From Candidatus Zipacnadia bacterium (GTDB taxonomy: Bacteria; Armatimonadota; Zipacnadia; Zipacnadales; UBA5352): a DNA stretch of 38,432 bases. Positions 1 through 8,846 of the stretch are shown one piece after another. The DNA lies in NCBI GenBank assembly GCA_029821265.1, contig JALGTR010000006.1, positions 1 to 38,432 of the forward strand, given 5' to 3'. A program made the translations under genes and the position numbers. Each line of letters begins with the position of its first letter. The first letter of the stretch is position 1. The notes beneath the pieces are model-generated. The model did not search any database. It was not told the origin of the DNA and saw nothing but the letters and a program-made list of their open reading frames with translations.

Positions 1-188
1 TATGTGGAGCGCTGTGCCGGGCGCTCGCGCGGGTGCCTGCCGGCGATGGTGCGATGCCCCGGGCCAACTTCGGAATGCTGCCTGAGTACCCGGAGGACCG
101 TGGCAGGTCGAAGGACAAGCGGCGCGCCCGGCAGATCGAGGCGGCGGTAGCCGCAGCGGGGCAATGGGCGCAACAGGCAATGAGGTAG
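1..188 (+). CDS. trmFO: TrmFO, C-terminal end (partial at window edge)
   Basis: This is the last ~61 codons of a gene that begins before the window; the reading frame starts at base 3 and ends with TAG at 186-188. The translated tail contains PRANFGMLPEYPED followed by a basic KDKRRARQ stretch, which resembles the C-terminal NFGLLP region of TrmFO. TrmFO is the folate- and FAD-dependent enzyme that makes 5-methyluridine at position 54 of tRNA. Gene order supports the call: trmFO is followed by xerC, hslV and hslU in Bacillus and many relatives, and those three genes follow here. The rest of the protein is outside the window, so no FAD-binding motif can be checked. Confidence 0.72.
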   Translation, partial: CGALCRALARVPAGDGAMPRANFGMLPEYPEDRGRSKDKRRARQIEAAVAAAGQWAQQAMR

Positions 189-260
189 CAGTTTCGCTCA
201 GGCAGAGAGATTGAGTATCATTGCAGACAGATCGCTGCACACCGTGGCAGCAGGCGCTGA

Positions 261-1217
261 ATGCTCATGCACGCGGGATGGCTGGACGGGTTCCTGCGCT
301 ATCTGACCGATGTACGGCAACTCTCCCCGGCCACTGCTGAGGCCTACGCGAAGGACGTCACGCAGTTCGCCGACTTCCTGGCCAGCGAGTGGGGGGAGGA
401 CCGTGCGTACGACTGGCAGGCGGTGAGCTACCGCACCGTGCGGCAATTCCTCGCCGACCTGGCGAGGCAGAAGTATGCGAGCTCGAGCATGGCCCGGAAG
501 CTTGCGGCCGTGCGCTCGTTCTTCCGCTACCTGCTGCAGGAGGACGCGGTGCAGCAGAATCCGGCGGCGATCGCGCCAACGCCGAAGCGGCGCAGGGAGC
601 TGCCGGCCCATCTGTATCACGACGAGGTGCAGCAGCTTCTGCGGGCCCCGGACGAGAGCACGCCGCTCGGCCAGCGCGATCGCGCGATCCTCGAGGTGCT
701 CTACGCCACCGGCGTGCGGGTGAGCGAACTGGTGGCGATGGATCTCGCGGACATCGACTTCGCGGCGCGCCAGGTTCGGGTGGTGGGCAAGGGTAACCGC
801 GAGCGGATCGTACTGCTGGGCGAGCCGGCGACGCGGGCGTTGCGCGGGTATATCTCGGATGGTCGCGAGAGGCTGCTGCGCAAGTCGTCCGAGCCGGATG
901 ACGATGCAGTGTTCCTGACAAAGAGTGGGCGGAGACTGTCGGTGCGCGCCGTCCAGCAGCGTGTGGACAGGTACGTGCTTCAGACGGCCGCGAGCAGCAG
1001 GATCACCCCGCATGCGCTCCGACACACATTCGCGACGCATATGCTCGACGGCGGCGCCGACCTGCGCACGATCCAGGCGCTCTTGGGGCATCGATCGCTG
1101 AACACTGTCGGGGTCTACACGCATCTGAGCACGGAGCGCGTGAAGCAGGCATATCAGGCCGCCCACCCGCTGGCGGACGACAGCGGGCCCGGTGAGACGG
1201 GCGCCTCGGAGGAATGA
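261..1217 (+). CDS. xerC: Tyrosine recombinase XerC
   Basis: A 318-aa site-specific tyrosine recombinase, of normal XerC/XerD length, expected to resolve chromosome dimers at dif with a partner recombinase. The N-terminal SAM-like core-binding domain covers roughly residues 5-95. The catalytic domain shows the full set of active-site residues: R153 (ATGVRVSEL), K177 (VGKGNRER), H251 and R254 (HALRHTFATH), H277 (LLGHRSL) and the nucleophile Y286 (GVYTHLS). ATG at 261 is used; an in-frame ATG at 267 is an alternative, and neither has a strong Shine-Dalgarno. XerC rather than XerD is inferred from the trmFO-xerC-hslV-hslU neighbourhood. It overlaps or abuts hslV, which implies translational coupling. 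Confidence 0.93.
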   Translation: MLMHAGWLDGFLRYLTDVRQLSPATAEAYAKDVTQFADFLASEWGEDRAYDWQAVSYRTVRQFLADLARQKYASSSMARKLAAVRSFFRYLLQEDAVQQNPAAIAPTPKRRRELPAHLYHDEVQQLLRAPDESTPLGQRDRAILEVLYATGVRVSELVAMDLADIDFAARQVRVVGKGNRERIVLLGEPATRALRGYISDGRERLLRKSSEPDDDAVFLTKSGRRLSVRAVQQRVDRYVLQTAASSRITPHALRHTFATHMLDGGADLRTIQALLGHRSLNTVGVYTHLSTERVKQAYQAAHPLADDSGPGETGASEE

Positions 1218-1219
1218 AG

Positions 1220-1765
1220 ATGACACGTTCGACGACTATCATCGTGGTGCGACGCGACGGGAAGACCGCGATGGCCGGCGACGGCCAGGTGAGCATCGAG
1301 GATACGATCGTGAAGTCCACGGCGCAGAAGGTGCGCACGATGCGCGATGGTGACGTGATCGCCGGCTATGCGGGGGCCGCGGCGGACGCACTGGCGCTGT
1401 TCGAGCGGCTGGAGGAGAGCCTGGACGAGTACAACGGGAATCTGCCCCGCGCGTGCCTGGAGTTGGTGAAGCAGTGGCGGACCGACAAGGTTCTGCGACA
1501 GCTCGAGGCGCTGCTGCTGGTGGCCGATGAGGATGACATCTTCCTTATCTCCGGCACGGGTGACGTGATCGTGCCGGACGAGGACGTCATGGCGATCGGC
1601 TCGGGCGGCGGCTATGCCACCGCCGCGGCGAAGGCGCTGTTGCGGGAGACCTCGTTGTCGGCGCGAGAGATCGCCGAGAAGGCGTTGCGCATCGCCGGCG
1701 AGATCTGCGTGTATACCAACGGTAACCTAACAATCGAGGAACTGCCGAACGAGCGAGACGCGTGA
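1220..1765 (+). CDS. hslV: ATP-dependent protease peptidase subunit HslV
   Basis: Proteolytic subunit of the HslUV (ClpYQ) protease, a double hexamer capped by HslU hexamers in the cytoplasm. It is an N-terminal threonine peptidase. The characteristic STTIIVV start, AGDGQ, VIAGYAG, KQWRTDK and IGSGGGYA segments are all present, and the length (about 181 aa) is normal. The mature enzyme should begin at the first Thr of STT after removal of a short propeptide. ATG at 1220 is preferred because GGAGGA at 1208-1213 lies 6 bases upstream. ATG at 1214, which overlaps the xerC stop as ATGA, would leave no Shine-Dalgarno spacing. It is followed 82 bp later by hslU. Confidence 0.96.
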   Translation: MTRSTTIIVVRRDGKTAMAGDGQVSIEDTIVKSTAQKVRTMRDGDVIAGYAGAAADALALFERLEESLDEYNGNLPRACLELVKQWRTDKVLRQLEALLLVADEDDIFLISGTGDVIVPDEDVMAIGSGGGYATAAAKALLRETSLSAREIAEKALRIAGEICVYTNGNLTIEELPNERDA

Positions 1766-1847
1766 CGGCAGGTCGGTTGGCGAGAGCGAGATGACGCGGC
1801 GCCCCGTGCCTGGCGCCGTGTTCCCAAGCCCCAAGGGGAAATGACAG

Positions 1848-3299
1848 ATGTTCCGCAAGCAGACGGACGTGCCAAGCCTGAGCAACGAGCTGACGCCGCG
1901 GGAGATCGTCGCGGCGCTGGATCGATATATCGTGGGACAGAACGATGCGAAGCGGGCCGTGGCGATCGCCCTGCGCAATCGCGTGCGGCGCCAGCACATC
2001 GCGGAGGACCTGCGCGATGAGGTCATCCCCAAGAACATCCTGATGATCGGGCCCACCGGAGTGGGAAAGACCGAGATCGCCCGGCGGCTGGCACAGTTGG
2101 CGAAGGCGCCCTTCATCAAGGTCGAGGCGACGAAGTTCACCGAGGTGGGATATGTCGGCCGGGACGTGGAGTCGATCATCCGCGACCTCGTGGATGTCGC
2201 CTACCGGATGGTGGAGAAGGAGCACCTCAAGCGCGTGCGATCCGAGGCCGAGCGACTGGCGGAGGAGCGGCTGCTCGAACAGCTCGCCGGTGGAGAGGAG
2301 CCGCCGCAGGCGCCGATGTGGGGGATGCCGGGCATGGGCGGCCAGCAGCAGACGGCCGAGCAGATTCAGGCCGAGCAGGAGCGGCTGCGCAAGCAGCGCG
2401 AGCAACAGAGGAAGGTCCGCGAGTACACCCGGCGACGACTGGCAAGCGGCGAACTCGAGGACCATGAGGTCGAGGTGGAGGTCGAAGAGGGCGGGACCAT
2501 GCAGAACCTGCAGATCTTCTCCCCGCAGGGCATGGAGGAGATGGGCTTCAACATGCAGGAGATGCTCGGTAACATCTTCCCGCAACAGACCACGACCCGA
2601 CGGATGACCGTGGCGGAGGCCCGCGAGGTGCTGACCGAGCAGGAGGCCCAGCGGCTGATTGACAGCCACGCCATCGCCGCAGAGGCCATCGAGCGGACCG
2701 AGCAGTCAGGCATCGTCTTCCTCGACGAGCTGGACAAGATCGCCGGACGTGAGGCCTCGACCGGCGCGGGAGGGCCGGACGTCTCGCGGGAGGGTGTGCA
2801 GCGCGACATCCTGCCGATCATCGAGGGCTCAACGGTCCAGACGAAGTACGGGCCGTGCGACACCCTCCACATTCTGTTCATCTGCGCGGGCGCGTTCCAC
2901 GTCTCCAGCCCGTCGGACCTGATCCCCGAGCTGCAGGGACGATTGCCGATTCGCGTCGAGCTCGATAGCCTCACCGAGGAGGACTTCCGCCGGATCCTCG
3001 TTGAGCCGGAGAACTCGCTGGTGCGCCAGTACACCGAGCTGCTGCAGACCGAGGGTGTGGAGATCGAGTTCACCGAAGAGGCGCTCGACGAGATCGCACG
3101 GATAGCCGTCGAGGTCAACGATCAGACCGAGAACATCGGCGCGCGGCGGCTCTACACGCTCATGGAGCGGCTGCTCGAGGAGCTGTCGTTCGAGGCGCCT
3201 GAGGTCTCCGGCCAGAAGATCACCGTTGATCCCGATTACGTCCGGTCGCAGCTCAAAGACCTCGCGGGCGATGAGGACCTGAGCCGGTACATGCTCTGA
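1848..3299 (+). CDS. hslU: HslU ATPase subunit of HslUV protease
   Basis: AAA+ unfoldase (483 aa) that feeds substrates to HslV. Walker A GPTGVGKT is at about 68-75, the pore-loop motif GYVGRD at 101-106, and Walker [10 protein letters not shown] at 289-297. The sensor-2 region contains [10 protein letters not shown], and the C-terminus ends LSRYML, close to the SRYIL-type tail that docks into HslV. Residues ~110-260 form the inserted I-domain. It is rich in Glu/Gln/Arg and contains a Met/Gly-rich patch (WGMPGMGG), as is common for this variable domain. The Shine-Dalgarno AAGGGGAA lies upstream of the ATG. With hslV it forms a canonical operon. The downstream neighbour is convergent, separated by 50 bp with no clear terminator. 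Confidence 0.97.
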   Translation: MFRKQTDVPSLSNELTPREIVAALDRYIVGQNDAKRAVAIALRNRVRRQHIAEDLRDEVIPKNILMIGPTGVGKTEIARRLAQLAKAPFIKVEATKFTEVGYVGRDVESIIRDLVDVAYRMVEKEHLKRVRSEAERLAEERLLEQLAGGEEPPQAPMWGMPGMGGQQQTAEQIQAEQERLRKQREQQRKVREYTRRRLASGELEDHEVEVEVEEGGTMQNLQIFSPQGMEEMGFNMQEMLGNIFPQQTTTRRMTVAEAREVLTEQEAQRLIDSHAIAAEAIERTEQSGIVFLDELDKIAGREASTGAGGPDVSREGVQRDILPIIEGSTVQTKYGPCDTLHILFICAGAFHVSSPSDLIPELQGRLPIRVELDSLTEEDFRRILVEPENSLVRQYTELLQTEGVEIEFTEEALDEIARIAVEVNDQTENIGARRLYTLMERLLEELSFEAPEVSGQKITVDPDYVRSQLKDLAGDEDLSRYML

Positions 3300-3349
3300 G
3301 ATTCGTCAACGGAGACACGCACAATTGCTCACGCCCGCCCGGTGGCGCC

Positions 3350-3919
3350 TCAGCTGAGGCCGGCGTACAGCAGCAGAGCGCCAGGGGAGCTGTATGTCCC
3401 GGAGATCACGCGGTTGAGCCCGACTTCAGGGAGGGCGCGCACTGTTGCGACAGCGAAGATCGCTGCGAGCGCGCCGCCGGCAATCAGCGCTCCGAACAGG
3501 CGCCACGGCAGATCGACGCCCATAGTGGCGCAGGCGACGAATCCGCCGATGCAGCTCATGGCCTCGGACATCGCGGTCACCGCGACCGCGTGATGCGCGA
3601 TCGCACCGAGACCGCCCGCCACGAGCTGCTGTAGCAGCACCGCCACGACGACCTGGATGACCGGGAAGCCAGGCATCACCAACAGCACAGTGAGGGTCGT
3701 TCCGCAGCCCATGCCGAGGGATGCGTCCACGTACTGGGCGACGAAGGAGAGACCCGCCGGGAAGAGGTAGTCAGCCAGCTGCCGCCGTCCGCTGGCTCGG
3801 GGGATGTCAAGGCCGCCCGAGAAGGTCATGTAGGCCGCGAAGCCTATGATCCCGAGAATCGACGCAATCCACATGGTTGTGAGCGCATGCCGAACGTGAC
3901 GGACGGGCTCGTCCGACAT
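3350..3919 (-). CDS. TauE/SafE-family membrane protein lacking its central region
   Basis: A 189-aa hydrophobic protein. Its first half carries the family's N-terminal repeat: an SLGMGCGTTLT segment, then a helix ending GAIAHH at residues 109-110. Its second half matches the family's C-terminal repeat: AVAVTAMSEAMSCIGGF, then VRALPEVGL. In full-length TauE/SafE anion permeases (roughly 250-300 aa), these two blocks are separated by about 90-100 residues. Here H110 is followed directly by the second block. The family exports sulfite, sulfoacetate or related organosulfur anions. With the middle helices gone this copy is probably non-functional or degraded. An assembly collapse is possible. It is last in a minus-strand series that includes a sulfatase. 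ATG at 3919 has only a close GGGAG. Confidence 0.72.
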   Translation of the reverse strand: MSDEPVRHVRHALTTMWIASILGIIGFAAYMTFSGGLDIPRASGRRQLADYLFPAGLSFVAQYVDASLGMGCGTTLTVLLVMPGFPVIQVVVAVLLQQLVAGGLGAIAHHAVAVTAMSEAMSCIGGFVACATMGVDLPWRLFGALIAGGALAAIFAVATVRALPEVGLNRVISGTYSSPGALLLYAGLS

Positions 3920-4035
3920 GCGCTCCCGAATGATCCTGACCAGCGAACCGTGCTCCGTCTATCGCCTCCCGATCGCAACGCGCGGGGGCGCCGCGTCATC
4001 CTGTCGGCTCAAGCCTCCAGACGCGCCGGCCTCCA

Positions 4036-6663
4036 TCACCGCTGGTGCCGGGCGAGTGGCACCACCTCACCATCGACGCGCAGCTCGGTGCCTCCCGAAA
4101 GCGCGCCTGTAACGCCGCCATCCGCGCCGCGGCGAACCACGGCCACACGGGCCGTTGTCGCGACGCCGCCGGCCTCCATCACCTGCGGCTCATCGAACGC
4201 GTAGAGGACCGTTGCCTCCGCGCCGTCATGGGCTATGCGGACGGCGATCATCTGCTCCGTCCGGCGCAGGACCTCAGCCTGCACGTCGGGGGTCTGGGCG
4301 TCCGGATGCGGCACGATCAGCGTCACGAACTGCTGCGGCGTGGCCCCGGACCTGCTGTAGACGGCCGTCGGTATCGCGCGGTGGTTGGCGCGCGGTATCC
4401 AGCCCAGAACCGGATCCTCCTGGCCCTTCACGATCCGAAGCGAGAGGCCGTCGGTCGCCAGAGGCATGAGGGTGACGTTGGGGCCCTCGGCATTCGCACT
4501 CGAGACCGTGAGGCCATCTTCCGCGATCTCAGCCTCCTCGGCGTCGAAGTTGAAGAGCGCCTCGAAGGTGTGTTCACCCTCGGCCTCAAGCAGCCGGTCG
4601 ATCACCAGGAAGTGGCCCGGCTTCACGAAGATCACGCTGCGCTCGTGCGTCACCGGCATGCGTTCAGCGCCGTAGCCCTCCTCATAGCGTCCCACGCACC
4701 AGTCAAACAGCGGCGTGCTCGTCCAGACGCCCTCGAGCGGGGTGTCGGTCTCGTAGGTTTCGGGCAGTCCCCGCCGAGCCTGGCCCATGCCATCGACCAT
4801 GATCGTGTTGTGGGCCGCGGTCGAGAGCACGAACCGACGCCATTTGGAGCGATCGTAGACGTAGGTGCCGGCCTCGGTCAGCAGCGGCTGCCCGTAGCCG
4901 TAGAGGTAGATGCCGAGCCTGTCCTCATGTTGGTGGCCGGTGCCGAAGGGCCCGACCTCGAACATCATGTACAGGTCATCGGGCTCCCAGCCTGAGCGCA
5001 TGACGGCCTGCCCGGCCCATGGGAAGAAGTGCGACTGCTCGGCCACCGGCTCTCCCTCGGAGCCGAGTGTCGCGCCCCAGAGGAAGCGCTCGTCGCCCCA
5101 GATGTCGTAGCCCTCGCGCAGGGAGCCGAGCACGTTTGTGTCGCCGGAGTCGTTGAGCGGCGGCAGGCGCCCGTCCTGCTTCATTGCAAGAAGGTTGTAT
5201 TCATACATGCGCTTGAGGCGATCCATGTAATCGCCCGGGATCTCGAAACCGTTGCGCAGGGCCGGATCGGTGGCGCGCTTGAAGTTGCTACGCGCGACCT
5301 GGTGGTATCCGGTCGAAAGCTCCTTCTGGGCGCCGTCGGGGTAGACCTGACGGTCCAGCTCCATCAGCAGCCTTCCGTAGGCCACCTCCCGCCATCGCTC
5401 GGCCTCGGTGAACTCGGGGAACATCACACCGATGTGCGCCAGTCCGTTGCACTCCATCGTGACCCAGTTGCCGCCGTGCTCGGGGTGTTCGACGGTCATC
5501 CTGGTGAGTGTGCGGCCATGTTCGACCCACGACTTGAGGAAGGTGCAGTGCGCCTCCGGCGTCATGGCGTCGGCGAAGAGGAAGTAATGGTAGGCGTCCA
5601 TCCACGAGCCGGCGGTGCGTATCCCCTGCTCGATCGTGCGCCAGGTCGGGCCGGAGTTGGGGTTGCCGAGCACGGGCGCGGGCTCGTCGTGAATCCAGTC
5701 GAGCATCTGCGAGACGAACTCCTCGGCGTACTTGTCATCGCCGGTGGCCCACCACGCCTCCCCGAGTATGCGCCAGTTCTGAAAGCGGTTGAGCTGATAG
5801 GTCCACTCGGGGGTGTACTCGGGCTCGTCAGGGTCGAAGCCGTTGAACTTCCAGTCGATGTCCTCGCCCAGATAGGCCTCGCGTCCGAAGCGGTCGAACA
5901 TATGTGAGAGCACGTAGTCGGCGCGCGAGGTGTCGAAGTCCGGGTCGCGATTCTGGTCGTAGTCTCTCGGATCGAAGGTCCACTCGGGCCAGTCTCGATT
6001 ACGGAAGTAGTTGAGAAGCTCCGCCTTCGCGAGGGCATAGTCGCCGGCCGCGACGGCCTCGTGGACCGGCCTGAGCCCCTCTATATCGGTGCGGAGTAGG
6101 GAGAAGAACTCCTCGTCCGACAGTAGCGGCCCTGGGCCGCCGATGTCACTGCGCAGCTCGAGCTGATCGATATGAACCACCGCCTCGGGATGCGGCTCAT
6201 TCTCCCACCCTGTGGCCGTGAAGCGGATTGAATCCACCTGGTCCCAGCCTCGGGGGGATCGCACGCCGGAGTTATCGCGCAGCAGCAGGCCGAAGCGACG
6301 CCAGCCGGTGAAGTTCAGCGGCACGGCGACCGACCAGTAGTCCATGCCCTCGGTCGCGGGGTTCTCGGAGGAGATAATGCACATAAAGCGCGCGTCGAGT
6401 TCGGTCTGGTTGTGCACCCAGAATGTGAACGCGCCATACTCCGACCAGTCGTGCGGGATCTCGCTGCTGCTGACTGAGGGCGTCTGAGGATGGTTGCGCC
6501 ACAAAGCCGAGCTATTGCCCGAGTGGGCGACCTCGGTCGAAAGCTCGAAGCCCTCCCACCCCTCGACGCTCTCGAAATCCTCGAAGATGTAACGCTCGCC
6601 CTCCTGGGCGCAGGCGGAAGAGGCGAGCATGATGATAGCCGCGAGACAGCTGATCAGTCGCAT
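4036..6663 (-). CDS. Secreted heparinase II/III-family polysaccharide lyase-like protein
   Basis: An 875-aa exported protein. ATG at 6663 is chosen because GGAGGGAG lies just upstream and a signal peptide follows immediately (hydrophobic residues 4-18, ending ACAQ). An open frame continues upstream but has no such signals. Residues ~22-170 look like a beta-sandwich carbohydrate-binding domain (EDFESVEGWEGF at the start, VVHIDQLEL at the end). Residues ~185-500 form the alpha/alpha-toroid, with WRTIEQGIR at 341-349, an NWVTMECNG segment and a candidate catalytic Tyr at 453 (STGYHQ). The heparinase II/III-type beta-sheet domain follows, with GTGHQHED at ~574-581 and AAHNTIMVDG near 616. Such enzymes cleave uronic-acid glycans (heparinoids, alginate) by beta-elimination. 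The exact substrate cannot be read from sequence. Confidence 0.85.
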   Translation of the reverse strand: MRLISCLAAIIMLASSACAQEGERYIFEDFESVEGWEGFELSTEVAHSGNSSALWRNHPQTPSVSSSEIPHDWSEYGAFTFWVHNQTELDARFMCIISSENPATEGMDYWSVAVPLNFTGWRRFGLLLRDNSGVRSPRGWDQVDSIRFTATGWENEPHPEAVVHIDQLELRSDIGGPGPLLSDEEFFSLLRTDIEGLRPVHEAVAAGDYALAKAELLNYFRNRDWPEWTFDPRDYDQNRDPDFDTSRADYVLSHMFDRFGREAYLGEDIDWKFNGFDPDEPEYTPEWTYQLNRFQNWRILGEAWWATGDDKYAEEFVSQMLDWIHDEPAPVLGNPNSGPTWRTIEQGIRTAGSWMDAYHYFLFADAMTPEAHCTFLKSWVEHGRTLTRMTVEHPEHGGNWVTMECNGLAHIGVMFPEFTEAERWREVAYGRLLMELDRQVYPDGAQKELSTGYHQVARSNFKRATDPALRNGFEIPGDYMDRLKRMYEYNLLAMKQDGRLPPLNDSGDTNVLGSLREGYDIWGDERFLWGATLGSEGEPVAEQSHFFPWAGQAVMRSGWEPDDLYMMFEVGPFGTGHQHEDRLGIYLYGYGQPLLTEAGTYVYDRSKWRRFVLSTAAHNTIMVDGMGQARRGLPETYETDTPLEGVWTSTPLFDWCVGRYEEGYGAERMPVTHERSVIFVKPGHFLVIDRLLEAEGEHTFEALFNFDAEEAEIAEDGLTVSSANAEGPNVTLMPLATDGLSLRIVKGQEDPVLGWIPRANHRAIPTAVYSRSGATPQQFVTLIVPHPDAQTPDVQAEVLRRTEQMIAVRIAHDGAEATVLYAFDEPQVMEAGGVATTARVAVVRRGADGGVTGALSGGTELRVDGEVVPLARHQR

Positions 6664-6681
6664 GATCTCCCTCCGTGGGTG

Positions 6682-6718
6682 GCGGATGCGGGAGAGGCTC
6701 CCCCGCATCCGCGTTTTT
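6682..6718 (+). terminator. Hairpin plus T-run between PEBP and lyase genes
   Basis: A perfect 11-bp GC stem (GCGGATGCGGG at 6682-6692 with CCCGCATCCGC at 6702-6712) and a 9-nt loop, followed by G and TTTTT at 6714-6718. It has the shape of an intrinsic terminator read on the plus strand. Both flanking genes run on the minus strand, so it would stop antisense transcription. On the minus strand the same stem lies 5' of the lyase gene and could act as an intercistronic stabiliser. Its role is inference. Confidence 0.55.
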
Positions 6719-6736
6719 CGTCGGTCGGCGTCAGGC

Positions 6737-7390
6737 TCAGTCGCGGCCGTAGAGTCCCTCGAGCATCGCCTCGCCGATGATCTTCCCGTCCATCGCCGCC
6801 TCGAGCTGGTCCTTCGTGGCGCCCGGCTCAAGCTCAAGCCGCTCGCGCAGGGCGTACCCCCGGAACTGGTAGCGATGGGGTCTGCCAGGCGGCGGCGCCG
6901 GCCCCATGTATCCGATGTCACCGCCGGAGTTCACGCCCTGGATCAGCTGCGGATCATCGAGCGTCTCCTGAGGCGGGATGTCCTCGGGCAGACCGCCGAT
7001 CTCCGGGTCCATGCCATAGACCACCCAGTGCGTCCAGCCGCCCTTGCGTGGCGCGTCCGGGTCGTGGCAGATGAGCGCGAGCTCAACCGCGTCCTCCGGC
7101 ACGCCCTCGAAGGTCAGTGGCGGCGAGACATCAGCGCCATCGGCCGTGTACTTCTCGGGAATGATCTCCCCGTCGGCGAAAGCATCCGATGTGATCGTCC
7201 AGGCCATCTCCTCCTGCCCCTCCTCCGGTCCGTCCTGCGTCATCTGGTCGTCAAGCGTCTTGTCCACGAGATCCGAAGGCTGGCCTGCCAGAGGCTCGCC
7301 CTCAGGTTCTCGCTCACAGCCCGCCGACAGCAGCAGCGCGACGACCGCAGCCACTGTCAGCATCATAAAGGTACGTGTGTGTGTCGTCAT
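6737..7390 (-). CDS. PEBP/YbhB-type lipoprotein
   Basis: A 217-aa predicted lipoprotein. ATG at 7390 gives a signal peptide with lipobox LSAGC (Cys25), and AGGAGG sits 8 bases upstream of that start. A longer frame upstream lacks these features. The mature part is a phosphatidylethanolamine-binding-protein (PEBP, YbhB/YbcL) domain: IIPEKYT and DVSPPL near its start, the DPDAP motif of the ligand pocket, THWVVYG, and GRPHRYQF as the second conserved element. Bacterial members have no well-defined reaction; they are thought to bind anionic or phosphorylated small ligands. An acidic Glu/Asp/Gln-rich linker joins the lipobox to the domain. It lies between the metallo-hydrolase (34 bp upstream) and the heparinase-like gene. 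Confidence 0.88.
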   Translation of the reverse strand: MTTHTRTFMMLTVAAVVALLLSAGCEREPEGEPLAGQPSDLVDKTLDDQMTQDGPEEGQEEMAWTITSDAFADGEIIPEKYTADGADVSPPLTFEGVPEDAVELALICHDPDAPRKGGWTHWVVYGMDPEIGGLPEDIPPQETLDDPQLIQGVNSGGDIGYMGPAPPPGRPHRYQFRGYALRERLELEPGATKDQLEAAMDGKIIGEAMLEGLYGRD

Positions 7391-7424
7391 CCCCACTGCC
7401 TCCTCATGATCCCGTTGCCTGCTC

Positions 7425-8801
7425 CTACTGCTCCATCGGACACGCGGTCTCGTAGCACGCCCGCATCGAGCCGAGGAAGTTCTCGACCTCCTCGAAGCCG
7501 TTGCGCTTGAGGATCGAGGCGGCATTCGAGGCGCGGTAGCCTGTGCCGCAGAAGGTCACGATCGGGCGGGTGTCGCCGATCTCGTCGAGTCGCTCCTGAA
7601 GCTCGCCGACGAAGATATGCTGCGCGCCCTGCAGTGAGCCGTGCTCGAACTCATCGTCCTTGCGTACGTCGAGGAGCAGAAACTGCTCGCCAGAATCGTA
7701 GCGGCGCTTTATCTCCTCGACGAAGATCTGCGGGATGCTGTCGAAGGGCAGCGCATGGACCGCCCACTCCTCCATCCCGCCCTCGAGCCATCCCGCGACG
7801 TCAAGGTAGTCGAGGCGTTGAAGTTGGGCCCAGGCGTTCTCGAACATCGCGCGGTTCTCGACCACGAGACCGATCTGTGTGCCGTACTCGAGCTGATAGC
7901 CGATGTAGCCCGAGAGCATGGGCATGGTGATATTGAGCGCGCCAGGGATGTGCGCTCCGCCAAAGGCTTCAGCGCCGCGCAGGTCCAGCACCAGCATGCC
8001 ATCCTGGCGCAATGCCTCGAACTGCGGCGCGGTCAGCGGCTGGGGCTCCTCCTCTATCGCCTCACGAAGCAGCTGCGGGCCGGCCTGGTTTTCCGCATGG
8101 ATGTACTCGAAGCACATCGGCATGTGGTGGAACTCCTCGGCCTTGAACCTGACGAACTCATCGCGATCGGTCATCTGCAGGATCCTGTTGTGTCTGCGCT
8201 CATAGCCAAGGGTGGAGAACTCGCGGCTGGCTATGGACTCGCCGCAGACCGAGCCGGCGCCGTGGGCCGGATGGATGATCGTCTGGTCGCCCAGCGGCAG
8301 AAGCTTCTCGAAGATGCTGTCATACAGCAGGCCCGCGACGTGCTCGCGCTGGTCGGGAAAGAAGTCCGTGCGCCCCACGTCGCCGACAAACAGTGCGTCG
8401 CCGGTGAAGACCGCGACGGCCTCATCGTCGCTGAACTCCGTGTCGTAGACCGCGATCGAGATGCTGTCAAATGTGTGGCCGGGCGTGTGGAGGACCTTAA
8501 GGACCAGGTAGCCCACTCGGAAGCTGTCGCCCTCCGCCACGTCGTTGCCGTAGCCCCAGTCCGTCGCCTCATGATGGTAGATCTCGGCGCCGGTGCGATC
8601 GGCAAGCTCTCGCGAACCGATGATGTAGTCCTCATTGCGATGCGTCTCGAACACCCGCGTGATCTGCAGGCCCTCGTCACGAGCGATATCGATGTACAGA
8701 TCGACATCGCGACGCGGGTCAATCACCGCGGCCTCACAGCCGCTGCCAATCACATACGACAGGTGCGCAAGTCCCTCGGACCTGATCTTTTTCAATATCA
8801 A
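7425..8801 (-). CDS. MBL-fold hydrolase with two rhodanese domains (persulfide dioxygenase-like)
   Basis: A 458-aa fusion of a metallo-beta-lactamase domain (about 1-250) and two rhodanese domains (about 260-350 and 365-450). The usual HxHxDH motif reads H54-R-N-E-D-Y59, so the second-metal ligands are missing. The three residues matching the ETHE1-type mononuclear iron site are kept: H54, H109 (HTPGHT) and D135 (TGDALF). HPAHG at 177-181 is also present. This suits a glutathione-persulfide or related sulfur dioxygenase rather than a two-zinc hydrolase. The second rhodanese has an active-site Cys418 (TFCGTGYR); the first lacks one and is probably structural. The start is TTG at 8801, supported by GGAGGAG 7 bases upstream. 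It likely handles sulfane sulfur in the cytoplasm. Confidence 0.87.
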   Translation of the reverse strand: MILKKIRSEGLAHLSYVIGSGCEAAVIDPRRDVDLYIDIARDEGLQITRVFETHRNEDYIIGSRELADRTGAEIYHHEATDWGYGNDVAEGDSFRVGYLVLKVLHTPGHTFDSISIAVYDTEFSDDEAVAVFTGDALFVGDVGRTDFFPDQREHVAGLLYDSIFEKLLPLGDQTIIHPAHGAGSVCGESIASREFSTLGYERRHNRILQMTDRDEFVRFKAEEFHHMPMCFEYIHAENQAGPQLLREAIEEEPQPLTAPQFEALRQDGMLVLDLRGAEAFGGAHIPGALNITMPMLSGYIGYQLEYGTQIGLVVENRAMFENAWAQLQRLDYLDVAGWLEGGMEEWAVHALPFDSIPQIFVEEIKRRYDSGEQFLLLDVRKDDEFEHGSLQGAQHIFVGELQERLDEIGDTRPIVTFCGTGYRASNAASILKRNGFEEVENFLGSMRACYETACPMEQ

Positions 8802-8846
8802 CCGAACTCTCCTCCACCTCGCACGGTTGGTGTGGCCAATGACGGC

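Noticed and set aside
198-1226. Long open frame opposite xerC (342 codons)
   Set aside because: It overlaps a clear xerC with all catalytic residues. The translation is Arg/Leu/His-rich with no family features, as expected for an antisense frame in GC-rich DNA.
3347-3360. 14-bp palindrome at the TauE-like gene end, considered as hslU terminator
   Set aside because: It has no loop or T-run and overlaps the coding end of the TauE-like gene, so a terminator role is not supported.
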